Shown here piece by piece: positions 35,677-46,477 of a stretch of 64,000 nucleotides of DNA. Below the pieces are notes generated by a model that ran no database searches, was not told the origin of the DNA, and saw nothing but the letters and a program-made list of their open reading frames with translations. Origin of the DNA: Janthinobacterium lividum PAMC 25724 (GTDB taxonomy: Bacteria; Pseudomonadota; Gammaproteobacteria; Burkholderiales; Burkholderiaceae_D); NCBI GenBank assembly GCA_000242815.2, contig AHHB01000018.1, positions 62,001 to 126,000 of the forward strand, in the 5' to 3' direction. The first letter of the stretch is position 1, and each line of letters starts with the position of its first letter. The translations under genes and the position numbers were made by a program.

Positions 35677-36909
35677 ATGACAAAAGACGCAAAAAACCTG
35701 ATCGTCGGCCTCGACATCGGCACCTCGAAAGTGGTGGCGGTGGTAGCCGAAGTGATGTCCGACGGGCGCCACGAAGTGATCGGGCTGGGCCAGCATGAAT
35801 CGAAGGGCCTGAAAAAAGGCGTGGTGGTCAATATCGAGGCCACGGTGGAGTCCATCCAGCGTGCGCTGGAAGAGGCCGAGCTGATGGCTGATTGCAAGAT
35901 CCGCAATGTCTATGCGGGCATTGCGGGCAGCCATATTCGCAGCTTCAATTCCAGCGGCATGGTGGCCATCAAGGACAAGGAAGTGACGGCGACCGACGTG
36001 GCGCGCGTCATCGAGACGGCAAAAGCGGTTAACATTCCGACCGATCAGCAATTACTGCACACGGTGCCGCAAGAGTTCATCGTCGACAGCCAGGAAGACG
36101 TGCGCGAGCCTATCGGCATGAGCGGCATTCGGCTGGAAGTGAAGGTGCATATTGTCACCGGCGCCGTGTCGGCGGTGCAGAATATCGTCAAGTGCGTGCG
36201 TCGCTGCGGCCTGGAAGTGTCGGACCTGATCCTGCAGCCGATGGCATCAGCCGATGCGGTGCTGACGCCCGACGAGAAGGAACTGGGCGTGGTGCTGATC
36301 GACATCGGCGGCGGCACGACCGATGTGGCGGTGTTCTCTGATGGTGCGATACGCCATACGGCAGTCATTCCCATCGCCGGCGATCAGATTACCAATGATA
36401 TCGCCATGGCCTTGCGTACCCCGACCGCGGAAGCGGAAGAAATCAAGATCCGCTATGGCGTGGCCAAGCAGGTCCTGGCCGATCCCGGCGAATCGCTGGA
36501 AGTGCCGGGCCTGGGCGACCGCGGCCCGCGCAACCTGTCGCGCCAGGCGCTGGCGGCGGTGATCGAGCCGCGCGTCGAGGAGCTGTTCGCGATGGTGCAC
36601 CAGGTGGTGCGCGAATCCGGTTATGAAGGTGTGCTGTCGTCAGGCATCGTGCTCACGGGCGGTACGTCCATCATGCCAGGCATGGTGGAAATGGCAGAAG
36701 ATATTTTCCTGAAACCGGCGCGCCTGGGCACGCCCGAGTATCGGGGCCAGCTGGCCGACGTGGTGCGCAGTCCGCGCTATGCCACGGTATTGGGTTTGCT
36801 GCTGGAAGCGAAGAAGCAATATCTGCGCGGCCACATCGTGACGCGTCAGGACGGCTCGGTGAAAGCAGTCTGGCAGCGCATGAAGGAATGGTTTTTAGGG
36901 AATTTTTAA
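35677..36909 (+). CDS. ftsA: cell-division protein FtsA
   Basis: A 410-residue actin-like ATPase that tethers FtsZ to the membrane. Phosphate-binding motifs GLDIGTSKVVAVVAE and LIDIGGGTTDVAVF are intact, as is the adenosine motif VLTGGTSIMPGMVE. The final residues (SVKAVWQRMKEWFLGNF) form the amphipathic membrane-targeting helix. 45 bp separate it from ftsQ; 154 bp separate it from ftsZ, leaving room for a separate ftsZ promoter. Confidence 0.97.
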   Translation: MTKDAKNLIVGLDIGTSKVVAVVAEVMSDGRHEVIGLGQHESKGLKKGVVVNIEATVESIQRALEEAELMADCKIRNVYAGIAGSHIRSFNSSGMVAIKDKEVTATDVARVIETAKAVNIPTDQQLLHTVPQEFIVDSQEDVREPIGMSGIRLEVKVHIVTGAVSAVQNIVKCVRRCGLEVSDLILQPMASADAVLTPDEKELGVVLIDIGGGTTDVAVFSDGAIRHTAVIPIAGDQITNDIAMALRTPTAEAEEIKIRYGVAKQVLADPGESLEVPGLGDRGPRNLSRQALAAVIEPRVEELFAMVHQVVRESGYEGVLSSGIVLTGGTSIMPGMVEMAEDIFLKPARLGTPEYRGQLADVVRSPRYATVLGLLLEAKKQYLRGHIVTRQDGSVKAVWQRMKEWFLGNF

Positions 36910-37063
36910 GGGCTTGATTTACGCCCGGCAGTACAGGTTTTTTGGCAGCATCGCAGGTACACACACATAACTTTATTTTATATTTAACCGCAGTTTTCAA
37001 TCTCCAGTTCTCCTACGAATATGAGGCCTGGCGCTTGGAAACCGCATCTGATAGGAGTACATC

Positions 37064-38272
37064 ATGGAGTTCGATATGGTCGATAACACAGCTTTAGGTA
37101 CCGTCATCAAGGTCGTCGGCGTCGGCGGTGCGGGTGGCAATGCAGTCCAACACATGATCAACAAAGGCATGTCGGGTGTGGAATTCATTGCCGCCAACAC
37201 CGACGCACAGGCTCTGTCGACGTCGAAGGCCCACAACATCATCCAGATCGGCGATACCGGTCTGGGCGCTGGCATGAAGCCTGCCGTCGGCCGCCAGTTG
37301 GCCGAAGAATCGCGGGCACGCATCGCCGATTCGCTGCGCGGCGCGCACATGGTCTTCATCGCTGCCGGCATGGGCGGTGGCACCGGCACGGGCGCCGCTC
37401 CTATCGTCGCCGAAGTGGCCAAGGAACTGGGCGCGCTGACGGTCGCCGTGGTATCGAAGCCATTCTCGTACGAAGGCCAGAAGTGCATGGATATCGCCGA
37501 CGAAGGCCTGGAGCAGCTGTCCCTGCACGTCGATTCGCTGATTATCATCCTCAACGAAAAACTGGAAGAGATCTACGAAGACGAAAGCATGCTCGAATGG
37601 ATGCAGCATGCCGATGATGTGCTCAACAACGCGGTCGCCGGCATTGCCGAGATCATCAATGTGCCTGGCCATATCAACGTCGACTTCAACGACGTGAAAA
37701 CCATCATGGGCGAGCAGGGCAAAGCCATGATGGGCACGGCGACGGCCTCGGGCGTCGACCGCGCGCGCATCGCTGCCGAACAGGCTGTCGCATCGCCGCT
37801 GCTCGATGGTATCGACCTGTCCGGCGCGCGTGGCGTGCTGGTCAACGTCACGGCCAGCCGTGGCTTGAAGGGTAAAGAGATCAAGGAGGTCATGGCTGCC
37901 GTGCGCGCTTTTGCGGCGCCAGATGCGTCGATCGCGCAAGGCATCGCCTACGACGACGCCATGGGCGACGACATCCGCGTCACCGTGGTGGCCACGGGCT
38001 TGGGCCGTGCGAAGAAAAACATCCAGCTGGTACCGCAACAAATGCTGCGCACCGGTACGCACAACAGCCCGCTGACGCCATCGGCAGCGATGGGCGGCGC
38101 GCAGGCAGTGACGACCAGCGTGGGCGTGGCGACGCCGGCAGCCGGTTTCGACGGCATGAAGGCGCCAGCCGTATGGCGCCGCGAATCGGCTTCCGAGCAA
38201 GTGCGCGCGATGGAAAAGAATGGGATGGAGACGTATGACATTCCCGCTTTCCTGCGCAAACAAGCTGACTAA
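37064..38272 (+). CDS. ftsZ: cell-division GTPase FtsZ
   Basis: A 402-residue tubulin homologue that forms the Z-ring. The GTP signature GMGGGTGTGAAPIVAEVAKE is intact, with VGVGGAGGNAVQHMI at the start and NVDFNDVKTIM as the synergy (T7-type) loop. A linker of about 50 Ala/Thr-rich residues leads to the C-terminal peptide YDIPAFLRKQAD, which binds FtsA and ZipA/ZapD-type partners. AGGAG precedes the ATG by 8 nt; a second Met (MVDN) is four codons on. Last gene of the dcw cluster. Confidence 0.98.
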   Translation: MEFDMVDNTALGTVIKVVGVGGAGGNAVQHMINKGMSGVEFIAANTDAQALSTSKAHNIIQIGDTGLGAGMKPAVGRQLAEESRARIADSLRGAHMVFIAAGMGGGTGTGAAPIVAEVAKELGALTVAVVSKPFSYEGQKCMDIADEGLEQLSLHVDSLIIILNEKLEEIYEDESMLEWMQHADDVLNNAVAGIAEIINVPGHINVDFNDVKTIMGEQGKAMMGTATASGVDRARIAAEQAVASPLLDGIDLSGARGVLVNVTASRGLKGKEIKEVMAAVRAFAAPDASIAQGIAYDDAMGDDIRVTVVATGLGRAKKNIQLVPQQMLRTGTHNSPLTPSAAMGGAQAVTTSVGVATPAAGFDGMKAPAVWRRESASEQVRAMEKNGMETYDIPAFLRKQAD

Positions 38273-38305
38273 GACTAAGACTAAGACTTAGACTTAGACA
38301 TAGAG
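38266..38305. repeat. hexanucleotide repeat after the ftsZ stop
   Basis: The ftsZ stop codon lies inside a run of GACTAA units that changes to GACTTA units. CTAAGACTAAG and CTTAGACTTAG are near-complementary, so the transcript can fold into a hairpin with one A-A mismatch per arm. Such a simple-sequence tract can change length by slippage, though here it cannot alter the protein. Confidence 0.6.
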
Positions 38306-38313
38306 GTGAAATG

Positions 38314-38340
38314 ATGTCGGCAATCACGACGGCGGCCTGA
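38314..38340 (+). CDS. possible 8-codon frame inside the ftsZ terminator leader
   Basis: GAGGTG (38303-38308) lies 5 nt before an ATG that reads MSAITTAA and stops at TGA 38338-38340, within the left arm of the terminator hairpin at 38329-38365. The arrangement recalls a leader peptide that could affect the hairpin, but no downstream gene is obviously attenuated. Low confidence. Confidence 0.25.
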   Translation: MSAITTAA

Positions 38341-38365
38341 GTTCATGAGGGTCGCCGTTTTTTTT
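38329..38365 (+). terminator. terminator of the dcw cluster
   Basis: ACGGCG-G-CCT, loop of nine, AGG-GT-CGCCGT form a bulged stem followed by eight T (38358-38365). Confidence 0.75.
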
Positions 38366-38542
38366 GCCATTTTTTGACTTTTGATTTTGCTTTTATGGCC
38401 ATTTTCTGCATAAATGCGGCAAGTCAGGCATACTATTGCGCAGTGTCGGCAGCATGCCGGCAGAACCAGATCCCGGGCGTTGTCCGCTGTCTGCTGCAGG
38501 CAAGCGGCTGCGTCTTTAACCGACATTACATAAGGAGTCAAC

Positions 38543-39049
38543 ATGACCATCAAGATCGGCGACACCCTGCCAGAAGGCACCCTGGCTGAATTCATCGAAA
38601 GCGAAACCGAAGGTTGCGCACTGGGCCCGAACACGTTCAACGTGCAAGACCTGGTCAAGGGCAAGAAGATCGCCATCTTCGGCCTGCCAGGCGCTTACAC
38701 CCCGACCTGCTCCGCACAGCACGTGCCCGGCTACGTCAAGCACGCTGCCGACCTGAAAGCTGCGGGCGTCGATGAAATCTGGTGCATCTCCGTCAACGAT
38801 GCGTTCGTGATGGGCGCCTGGGGCCGCGACCAGAAAGCCACAGGCGTCGTGCGCATGATGGCTGATGGCAACGCCGCTTTTAGCAAGGCACTGGGGCTGG
38901 ACGCCGACTTCAGCAAGTTCGGCATGGGCACGCGCTCGCAGCGCTATTCGCTGCTGGTCGACAATGGCGTGGTGACGCAATTGAACGTCGAGCAGGGCGG
39001 CAAGTTTGAAGTGTCGAATGCCGAGACGCTGCTGGGCCAACTGGCTTAA
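38543..39049 (+). CDS. peroxiredoxin, Prx5 type
   Basis: A 168-residue thiol peroxidase. The active-site motif is PGAYTPTCSAQHVPGY with the peroxidatic Cys at residue 56; Cys25 and Cys80 (IWCISV) are further thiols. FGMGTRSQRYSLLVDNG is the conserved Arg-containing C-terminal region. It reduces hydrogen peroxide and organic peroxides using glutathione/glutaredoxin or thioredoxin. AAGGAG precedes the ATG. It stands alone between the dcw terminator and a REP-like tandem repeat. Confidence 0.95.
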   Translation: MTIKIGDTLPEGTLAEFIESETEGCALGPNTFNVQDLVKGKKIAIFGLPGAYTPTCSAQHVPGYVKHAADLKAAGVDEIWCISVNDAFVMGAWGRDQKATGVVRMMADGNAAFSKALGLDADFSKFGMGTRSQRYSLLVDNGVVTQLNVEQGGKFEVSNAETLLGQLA

Positions 39050-39056
39050 GCTATAT

Positions 39057-39111
39057 GGGGTCAGACCCGGCGGGTCTGACCCCTTCAAACGGCGGGTCTG
39101 ACCTCTTCAAA
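39057..39111. repeat. REP-like palindrome with a 22-bp tandem duplication
   Basis: GGGGTCAGACCC (39057-39068), loop GGC, GGGTCTGACCCC (39072-39083) form a perfect 12-bp stem. The 22-bp unit starting CGGCGGGTCTGACC at 39068-39089 is repeated at 39090-39111 with one change (C to T at position 15). The palindrome has the look of a dispersed extragenic repeat. Confidence 0.65.
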
Positions 39112-39139
39112 AAAACGGCGCCACTGGCGCCGTTTTTTT
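39109..39139. terminator. bidirectional terminator, peroxiredoxin / methyltransferase
   Basis: ACGGCGCC-ACT-GGCGCCGT with an A-run before and a seven-T run after (39133-39139). It serves the + strand peroxiredoxin gene and the - strand methyltransferase gene ending at 39138. Confidence 0.88.
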
Positions 39140-39914
39140 ATTGTACCGACGGTTTTGTCGCCTCGAACATGGCCGCATCGATGCTGAACGAATAATCGTC
39201 CTGCAGCGCGAAATACCGTCGCGCTTCCTCGGGCGCGCCATCGAACAGCTTGCGGATGGCTGCTACGCGTTCGGCGGGTGTGCGCATGCGTGCCACCCAC
39301 GCGTCGAACTGCATAGGCAGCTTCCATACGCTGCGCAAGCTGTGCGTGAATCCTGCATTATCGAACATGGCGCCCCACTCGCAGGTGCGGTAGTGGCGTA
39401 CGTGCGAGGCATCGCGCAGCATTCCCACCGCCTGCAAGGTGTTGTCGTACAGGGCCGTTTTCGGCGCCACGCTGTCGATCACCAGCAAGGTGCCGTTGGG
39501 ACGCAGCACGCGCCAGGCTTCGGCCAGCGCGCCTGCCACGTCGCTCCAGTGGTGTGCGCAAAAGCGCGTGACGAGCATGTCGAAGCTGGCGTCGGCAAAT
39601 GGCAGGCGTGTCACGTCGCCCTGCTGCGTGCTGATGTTGTGCAAGCCCCGCTGCGCCTTGGCGTGTTCGACCTCGTCGAGCATCGGCTGCGCCAGATCAT
39701 AGGCGACGACCGATGCTGCCACGGGTGCGACGGCGAAGCTGGCGTGACCGGTGCCGCAGCCCAGGTCCAGCACCTGTGGTTTTCCTTGTTTGCCGTGGCG
39801 GCGCGCGCATTCCTGCAGCAGCACCAGGTCGGCGCCTTGCGCGAACATCGCGCTGCTCAGGTAGGCATGGGCCGTCTTGCCAAACTGTTCGGTGACAACA
39901 TCGTGCTGCTGCAT
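39138..39914 (-). CDS. class I SAM-dependent methyltransferase (UbiE-like)
   Basis: A 258-residue methyltransferase. Motif I is VLDLGCGTGHASFAVAP, motif II-like VAYDLAQPMLDEV, with DMLVTRFCAHHWSDVAGALAEAWRVLRPNGTLLVIDS as motifs IV to VI. The start at 39914 has AGGAG 7 nt before it and gives MQQHDVVTEQFGKTA; the open frame further upstream would extend into the control region. The substrate is unknown: the sequence is like the small-molecule methyltransferase group next to regulators. It is divergent from an XRE/MmyB regulator gene 104 bp away, which probably controls it. Confidence 0.85.
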   Translation of the reverse strand: MQQHDVVTEQFGKTAHAYLSSAMFAQGADLVLLQECARRHGKQGKPQVLDLGCGTGHASFAVAPVAASVVAYDLAQPMLDEVEHAKAQRGLHNISTQQGDVTRLPFADASFDMLVTRFCAHHWSDVAGALAEAWRVLRPNGTLLVIDSVAPKTALYDNTLQAVGMLRDASHVRHYRTCEWGAMFDNAGFTHSLRSVWKLPMQFDAWVARMRTPAERVAAIRKLFDGAPEEARRYFALQDDYSFSIDAAMFEATKPSVQ

Positions 39915-39952
39915 GGTTTTCTCCTGGTGATGGGGGCATCCCGGGAGAATAA

Positions 39953-39996
39953 GGATAAAATTATCCTGTAACAAGACCATAACTTATACTGGTATA
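39953..39996. promoter_or_regulatory. two palindromes between the methyltransferase and regulator genes
   Basis: GGATAA-AA-TTATCC (39953-39966) and TATAC-TG-GTATA (39985-39996) lie in the 104-bp divergent gap. Either could be the operator of the HTH regulator; the second also overlaps promoter-like AT sequence. Confidence 0.4.
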
Positions 39997-40018
39997 TTAA
40001 CTACCATGCATCCTTGTC

Positions 40019-40792
40019 ATGTCAAATAAACTCGCTCAATTCATCCGTGCCCGGCGTGAAGCCGTCACTCCTGCCATGGCCGGCTTGCCCGGTGGTGGGC
40101 GCCGCCGCACGCCAGGCTTGCGACGCGAAGAGCTGGCGCAGCTGTGCGATGTCAGCCCCACCTGGCTGACGTGGCTCGAGCAGGGGCGGCCCGTGTCGGC
40201 CTCGGCCAAGATGCTGGCGCGCCTGGCGCAAATACTGCAGCTCAGTACGGCAGAGCGCGCTTACCTGTTTGACGTGGCCGACAAGCATGACCCCAGCCAC
40301 GGCACTGGCGAGGGCGAGGGGCCCGCTAGCGCCGAGCTGGCCGCCATCGTTGCCGCCATCGCCGCGCCCGCCTACATCCTCGACCGTGCATGGAATGCCG
40401 TGGTGTGGAATGGGGCCGCTTCCACGCTGTTTGCGGCCTGGCTGCATGGCGCAGCGGCCATGCCGAACCAGCTGCGCTTCATGTTCCTGGAGCCTGGCGC
40501 GCGCGACCTGATCGTGGGCTGGCCCGAAAGAGCGCAGCGCCTGGTAGCCGAGTTTCGCGCCGACGTCGGCCGGCAGGCGGACCAGGCACCGCTGGCCGGC
40601 CTGATCGCCGAACTGGCTGGCGCCAGCCTTGAATTTCGGCAGTGGTGGAGCGCGCAGCAAGTACAGGGCCGCGATGGGGGGTTGCGCCAGTTCCAGCACG
40701 CGCAACAGGGGCTGCTTGAGTTCAATCAGGTGACCTTGCACCTGGCGCGCCAGCATGAGTTGAAACTGGTGATGCTGTTGCCGCTGTCATAA
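40019..40792 (+). CDS. XRE-family regulator with MmyB-like ligand domain
   Basis: A 257-residue protein. Residues 1-75 form the HTH (GGRRRTPGLRREELAQLCDVSPTWLTWLEQGRPVSASAKMLARLAQ), a characteristic of the MmyB/MLTR group. The rest is a PAS-like ligand domain, with PAYILDRAWNAVVWNGAASTLFAAWL as its conserved start. Members of this group bind fatty acids or small metabolites and often control the gene facing them, here the methyltransferase. Ligand unknown. Confidence 0.88.
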   Translation: MSNKLAQFIRARREAVTPAMAGLPGGGRRRTPGLRREELAQLCDVSPTWLTWLEQGRPVSASAKMLARLAQILQLSTAERAYLFDVADKHDPSHGTGEGEGPASAELAAIVAAIAAPAYILDRAWNAVVWNGAASTLFAAWLHGAAAMPNQLRFMFLEPGARDLIVGWPERAQRLVAEFRADVGRQADQAPLAGLIAELAGASLEFRQWWSAQQVQGRDGGLRQFQHAQQGLLEFNQVTLHLARQHELKLVMLLPLS

Positions 40793-40829
40793 GGTAAACG
40801 GTCGCGCTTGCTATAATCGGGCGGACGGT

Positions 40830-41783
40830 GTGGCTTTGCCTACCGGTCCTGGCTCCGGCCGTCGCCATGATGACGGTCCCGTTTTTTGTCCGGAGTCTGT
40901 CCTGATAGCCCGCAATCAAAATTTGCGCAGCATTTATGTGATGCTGGTCGCAGTGGCCATGTTTTCCCTGATGGACGCAGCCATGAAGCTGCTGTCCGCC
41001 CATTATCCGCCCATGCAGGTGACGGCCTTGCGCGCCCTGTCATCCTTGCCGCTGGTCTGCCTGTACCTGCTGTACCTCGGTGCCTTTAACAATGTGCTCA
41101 AGGTGCGCTGGCCGCTGCACTTGCTGCGCGGCGCGCTGGGCGTGTTGATGATTGCCCTGTTCGCCTATGGCTTGAAGCACATGTCGCTGGCCGAGACGTA
41201 TGCGCTGTTTTTCATCGCACCTTTGCTCATTACGGTCTTGTCGGTGTTTGTCCTGAAGGAAAAAGTCGACTTGGCGCGCTGGTGCGCGATCGCCGTAGGT
41301 CTGCTGGGCGTGCTGGTGGCGCTGCGCCCGGACGGTGCGGGATTCTTTTCGCTGGCCGGCCTGGCCGTGCTCGGTTCGGCCGCCTGCTATGCCATTTCGG
41401 CTGTCACAGGGCGCATTCTGAGCCGCACGGACGCCAGTGAAAGCATGGTCTTCTGGCTGATGCTGATGATGGCTATCGGCGGCGTGGCCTTGTCTGCGCA
41501 TGAGTGGGTGCGCATTCGGCACGAACACTGGTGGCTGCTGGCAGGCTTGTCACTCAGTGGTTTCCTGGGCCAGCTGGCCATTACGGAGGCGTTTCGCCAT
41601 GGCAAGGCGTCGAGCGTGGCGCCATTCGAGTACTCGGCCCTGGCCTGGGGCATGGTCCTGGACTGGATGCTGTGGCGCGCCTTGCCCGATAAATACACCT
41701 TGATCGGCGCGGCCATCATCATCGGCAGCGGGATTTACCTGGTGCGGCGTGAATCGGTGCATGCGGAAAGCGAACATCCCTGA
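40830..41783 (+). CDS. EamA-family (DMT) transporter
   Basis: Up to 317 residues with ten hydrophobic segments in two EamA halves, starting IYVMLVAVAMFSLMDAAMKLLSAHYPPMQVTALRALSSL and, in the second half, GLAVLGSAACYAISAVTGRIL. Such proteins export metabolites or amino acids. The start is uncertain: GTG at 40830 is the only canonical start before the first helix, but a TATAAT at 40812-40817 would start transcription almost there, and a GGAG at 40893 points to a non-standard start near 40903 (protein beginning IARNQNLRS). Confidence 0.82.
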   Translation: MALPTGPGSGRRHDDGPVFCPESVLIARNQNLRSIYVMLVAVAMFSLMDAAMKLLSAHYPPMQVTALRALSSLPLVCLYLLYLGAFNNVLKVRWPLHLLRGALGVLMIALFAYGLKHMSLAETYALFFIAPLLITVLSVFVLKEKVDLARWCAIAVGLLGVLVALRPDGAGFFSLAGLAVLGSAACYAISAVTGRILSRTDASESMVFWLMLMMAIGGVALSAHEWVRIRHEHWWLLAGLSLSGFLGQLAITEAFRHGKASSVAPFEYSALAWGMVLDWMLWRALPDKYTLIGAAIIIGSGIYLVRRESVHAESEHP

Positions 41784-41858
41784 CGGCCGGATGTGGTTTT
41801 TCTGGCCTGGCTCATGCCGTGTCGCAACGAAAACTCAGCAAATAGATATAATCGACAG

Positions 41859-42794
41859 ATGTTAAAACAACGCACTATCAAACAACTGGTCCGCACCATC
41901 GGTGTCGGTTTGCACTCTGGCACCAAGGTGGAGCTGATCTTGCGTCCTGCCGCGATCAACACGGGCATTGTGTTTCGCCGCATCGACCTCGATCCCATCG
42001 TCGAGTTTCCCGCCAGCGCCATGGCCGTGGGCGATACGCGCATGGCGTCGGTGCTGATCAAGGATGGCGCCAGGGTGTCTACCGTGGAGCATCTGATGTC
42101 GGCCGCGGCCGGCCTCGGCATCGACAATATGTTTATCGACGTGAATGCGGAAGAAATTCCCATCATGGACGGTTCCGCCTCGTCCTTTGTTTATCTGCTG
42201 CAGCAGGCTGGCGTGGAAGAGCAGCAGGCGCCGAAGAAATTCATCAAGGTCGTCAAGCCTGTGGAAGTGCGTCACGGCAAGGGCGACGCCGAGAAATGGG
42301 CGCGATTGTCGCCGTATGACGGCTTCAAGCTCGATTTCTTCATCGAATTTAATCACCCCGCCGTCGATGGCACGATGCAGCGCGCCTCCGTCGACTTTGG
42401 CGACGTGTCCTACGTGCACGACGTGGCGCGCGCGCGCACCTTTGGATTCATGCAGGACGTGGAAAGCTTGCGCGGCATGGGCCTGGCCCGTGGCGGTTCG
42501 CTGGAAAACGCTATCGTCATGGATGAATACCGCATCCTTAATGCCGATGGCTTGCGCTATGAAGACGAGTTCGTGCGCCACAAGATTCTCGACGCCATCG
42601 GCGACCTGTATCTGGTGGGCCACCCCTTGCTCGCCTATTACACTGCGCACAAGTCGGGCCATGCACTGAACAATCAGCTGCTGCTGGCGCTGCTGGAACA
42701 GCCCGATGCGTATGAAATCGTCTCGTTCGCCACCAACGAGGCGGCGCCGCAATCGTACTTGCGTCAAATGGAGCGCGAATGGGCGTTGACGTAA
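41859..42794 (+). CDS. lpxC: UDP-3-O-acyl-GlcNAc deacetylase LpxC
   Basis: A 311-residue zinc enzyme making the first committed step of lipid A synthesis. Zinc ligands are His78 ([12 protein letters not shown]), His241 and Asp245 ([11 protein letters not shown]); [12 protein letters not shown] and [15 protein letters not shown] are further conserved stretches. The ATG at 41859 gives [21 protein letters not shown], the normal beginning. There is no visible ribosome-binding site, and a TATAAT at 41847-41852 is so close that the mRNA might be nearly leaderless if that box is used. The dcw-lpxC-secA order is typical for the group. Confidence 0.96.
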   Translation: MLKQRTIKQLVRTIGVGLHSGTKVELILRPAAINTGIVFRRIDLDPIVEFPASAMAVGDTRMASVLIKDGARVSTVEHLMSAAAGLGIDNMFIDVNAEEIPIMDGSASSFVYLLQQAGVEEQQAPKKFIKVVKPVEVRHGKGDAEKWARLSPYDGFKLDFFIEFNHPAVDGTMQRASVDFGDVSYVHDVARARTFGFMQDVESLRGMGLARGGSLENAIVMDEYRILNADGLRYEDEFVRHKILDAIGDLYLVGHPLLAYYTAHKSGHALNNQLLLALLEQPDAYEIVSFATNEAAPQSYLRQMEREWALT

Positions 42795-42799
42795 GGTAA

Positions 42800-42829
42800 G
42801 TCGGATTAGGCCGCAGGCCGTAATCCGAC
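42800..42829. repeat. palindromic extragenic repeat after lpxC
   Basis: GTCGGATTA (42800-42808) pairs with TAATCCGAC (42821-42829), and GGCC-GCA-GGCC closes the stem inside. This GTCGGATTA-type palindrome is seen at many gene ends in proteobacteria. It lies between the convergent lpxC and dciA-like genes and may work as a terminator without a T-run. Confidence 0.6.
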
Positions 42830-42848
42830 GTGCTGCCGCCTGGCGTTG

Positions 42849-43358
42849 CTAATCTTTAGGCTCGCGGTGGTGGCGCACTAAACTGCGCAGCGCCGCGATC
42901 AGCTGCTCGTTCTGCTTCGACGCGGGCAGGGCCGTGCTGAGCTCTTCCAGGGCCGACATGGCTTTTTCCGGCAAGACCAGCGCCCGCGTGTGCACGATGG
43001 GCGCGATGCTCTTGACCACCTGCACTTTCAGTCGGATGCCTGAAATCTGCCAGCCTTTTCTTTCCAATTCTGCTTGTAATTTCGGCAATTGCTGCTTGAG
43101 CTTGGCTGCCAGTGCCGCGTTCGGTATGGCCAGCACCAACTGACCGCTTTCGAATTGCAGGATGTCGCAATGTTCGAACATCGCCGGCAATGCCTTGGCA
43201 CAATCTTTTTGCAGGGCGGCCAGGCGCATGACGGTGGGCATCAGGGATGCCATCGTTGCATTGCCGCGCAGAAAATCGGTTGCGCCCGTCACGGCCGGGC
43301 CTGAGCGGGCAAAGCCGTAGCTGCGGCGCTCTGCCTTCAAGTAAGTGGGAGTTCGCAT
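42849..43358 (-). CDS. DciA-like DUF721 protein
   Basis: A 169-residue basic protein. The DUF721/DciA core covers about residues 40-115: ALQKDCAKALPAMFEHCDILQFESGQLVLAIPNAALAAKLKQQLPKLQAELERKG. DciA is the ancestral loader of the replicative helicase DnaB in bacteria lacking DnaC, and a DUF721 gene beside lpxC and secA is usual in betaproteobacteria. The start at 43358 gives MRTPTYLKAERRSYGF; a longer frame to 43469 exists. The poorly conserved C-terminal third is Ala/Leu-rich. Confidence 0.82.
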   Translation of the reverse strand: MRTPTYLKAERRSYGFARSGPAVTGATDFLRGNATMASLMPTVMRLAALQKDCAKALPAMFEHCDILQFESGQLVLAIPNAALAAKLKQQLPKLQAELERKGWQISGIRLKVQVVKSIAPIVHTRALVLPEKAMSALEELSTALPASKQNEQLIAALRSLVRHHREPKD

Positions 43359-43637
43359 GGCCGAAACATAGCACACTCGCCCGCGCATGACGAGTGCGGT
43401 GGCCCGCGTGATGCAAGCGCGCGGGCTGGTTTGCTTTACAGTATGGCAAATGTCCGCAATTTCTGCCATTTGTTTGCTATTAAGATATTGTTATATAGTG
43501 CATTACCCCAACCTTGACGGTAACGCATGATAAAATCATCGTCTTTTGCCATAGTCGAACTCCGTGCGGTCACGCGATTGTTACCTCGTTGTTACCTACC
43601 GAGCTTTTTTTAACGGCGTTTTTTCAAGAATTCAAGC

Positions 43638-46406
<2,769 letters not shown>

Positions 46407-46430
46407 GGCGGTTTCACAGCCTGACAAAAA

Positions 46431-46456
46431 ACGGAGACCGCGGTCTCCGTTTTTTT
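46431..46456 (+). terminator. terminator of secA
   Basis: ACGGAGACCGCGGTCTCCGT (46431-46450) is a perfect palindrome with A's before and seven T after. It can also serve the minus-strand gene ending at 46478. Confidence 0.9.
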
Positions 46457-46477
46457 ATGCTGCGCCCTGTTGGTAGC

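Noticed and set aside
43484-43530. Promoter-like AT boxes before secA (TTGTTT/TATAGT, TTGACG/TAAAAT)
   Set aside because: The first pair has a weak -35 and the second has only an 11-nt spacer; neither is good enough to list.
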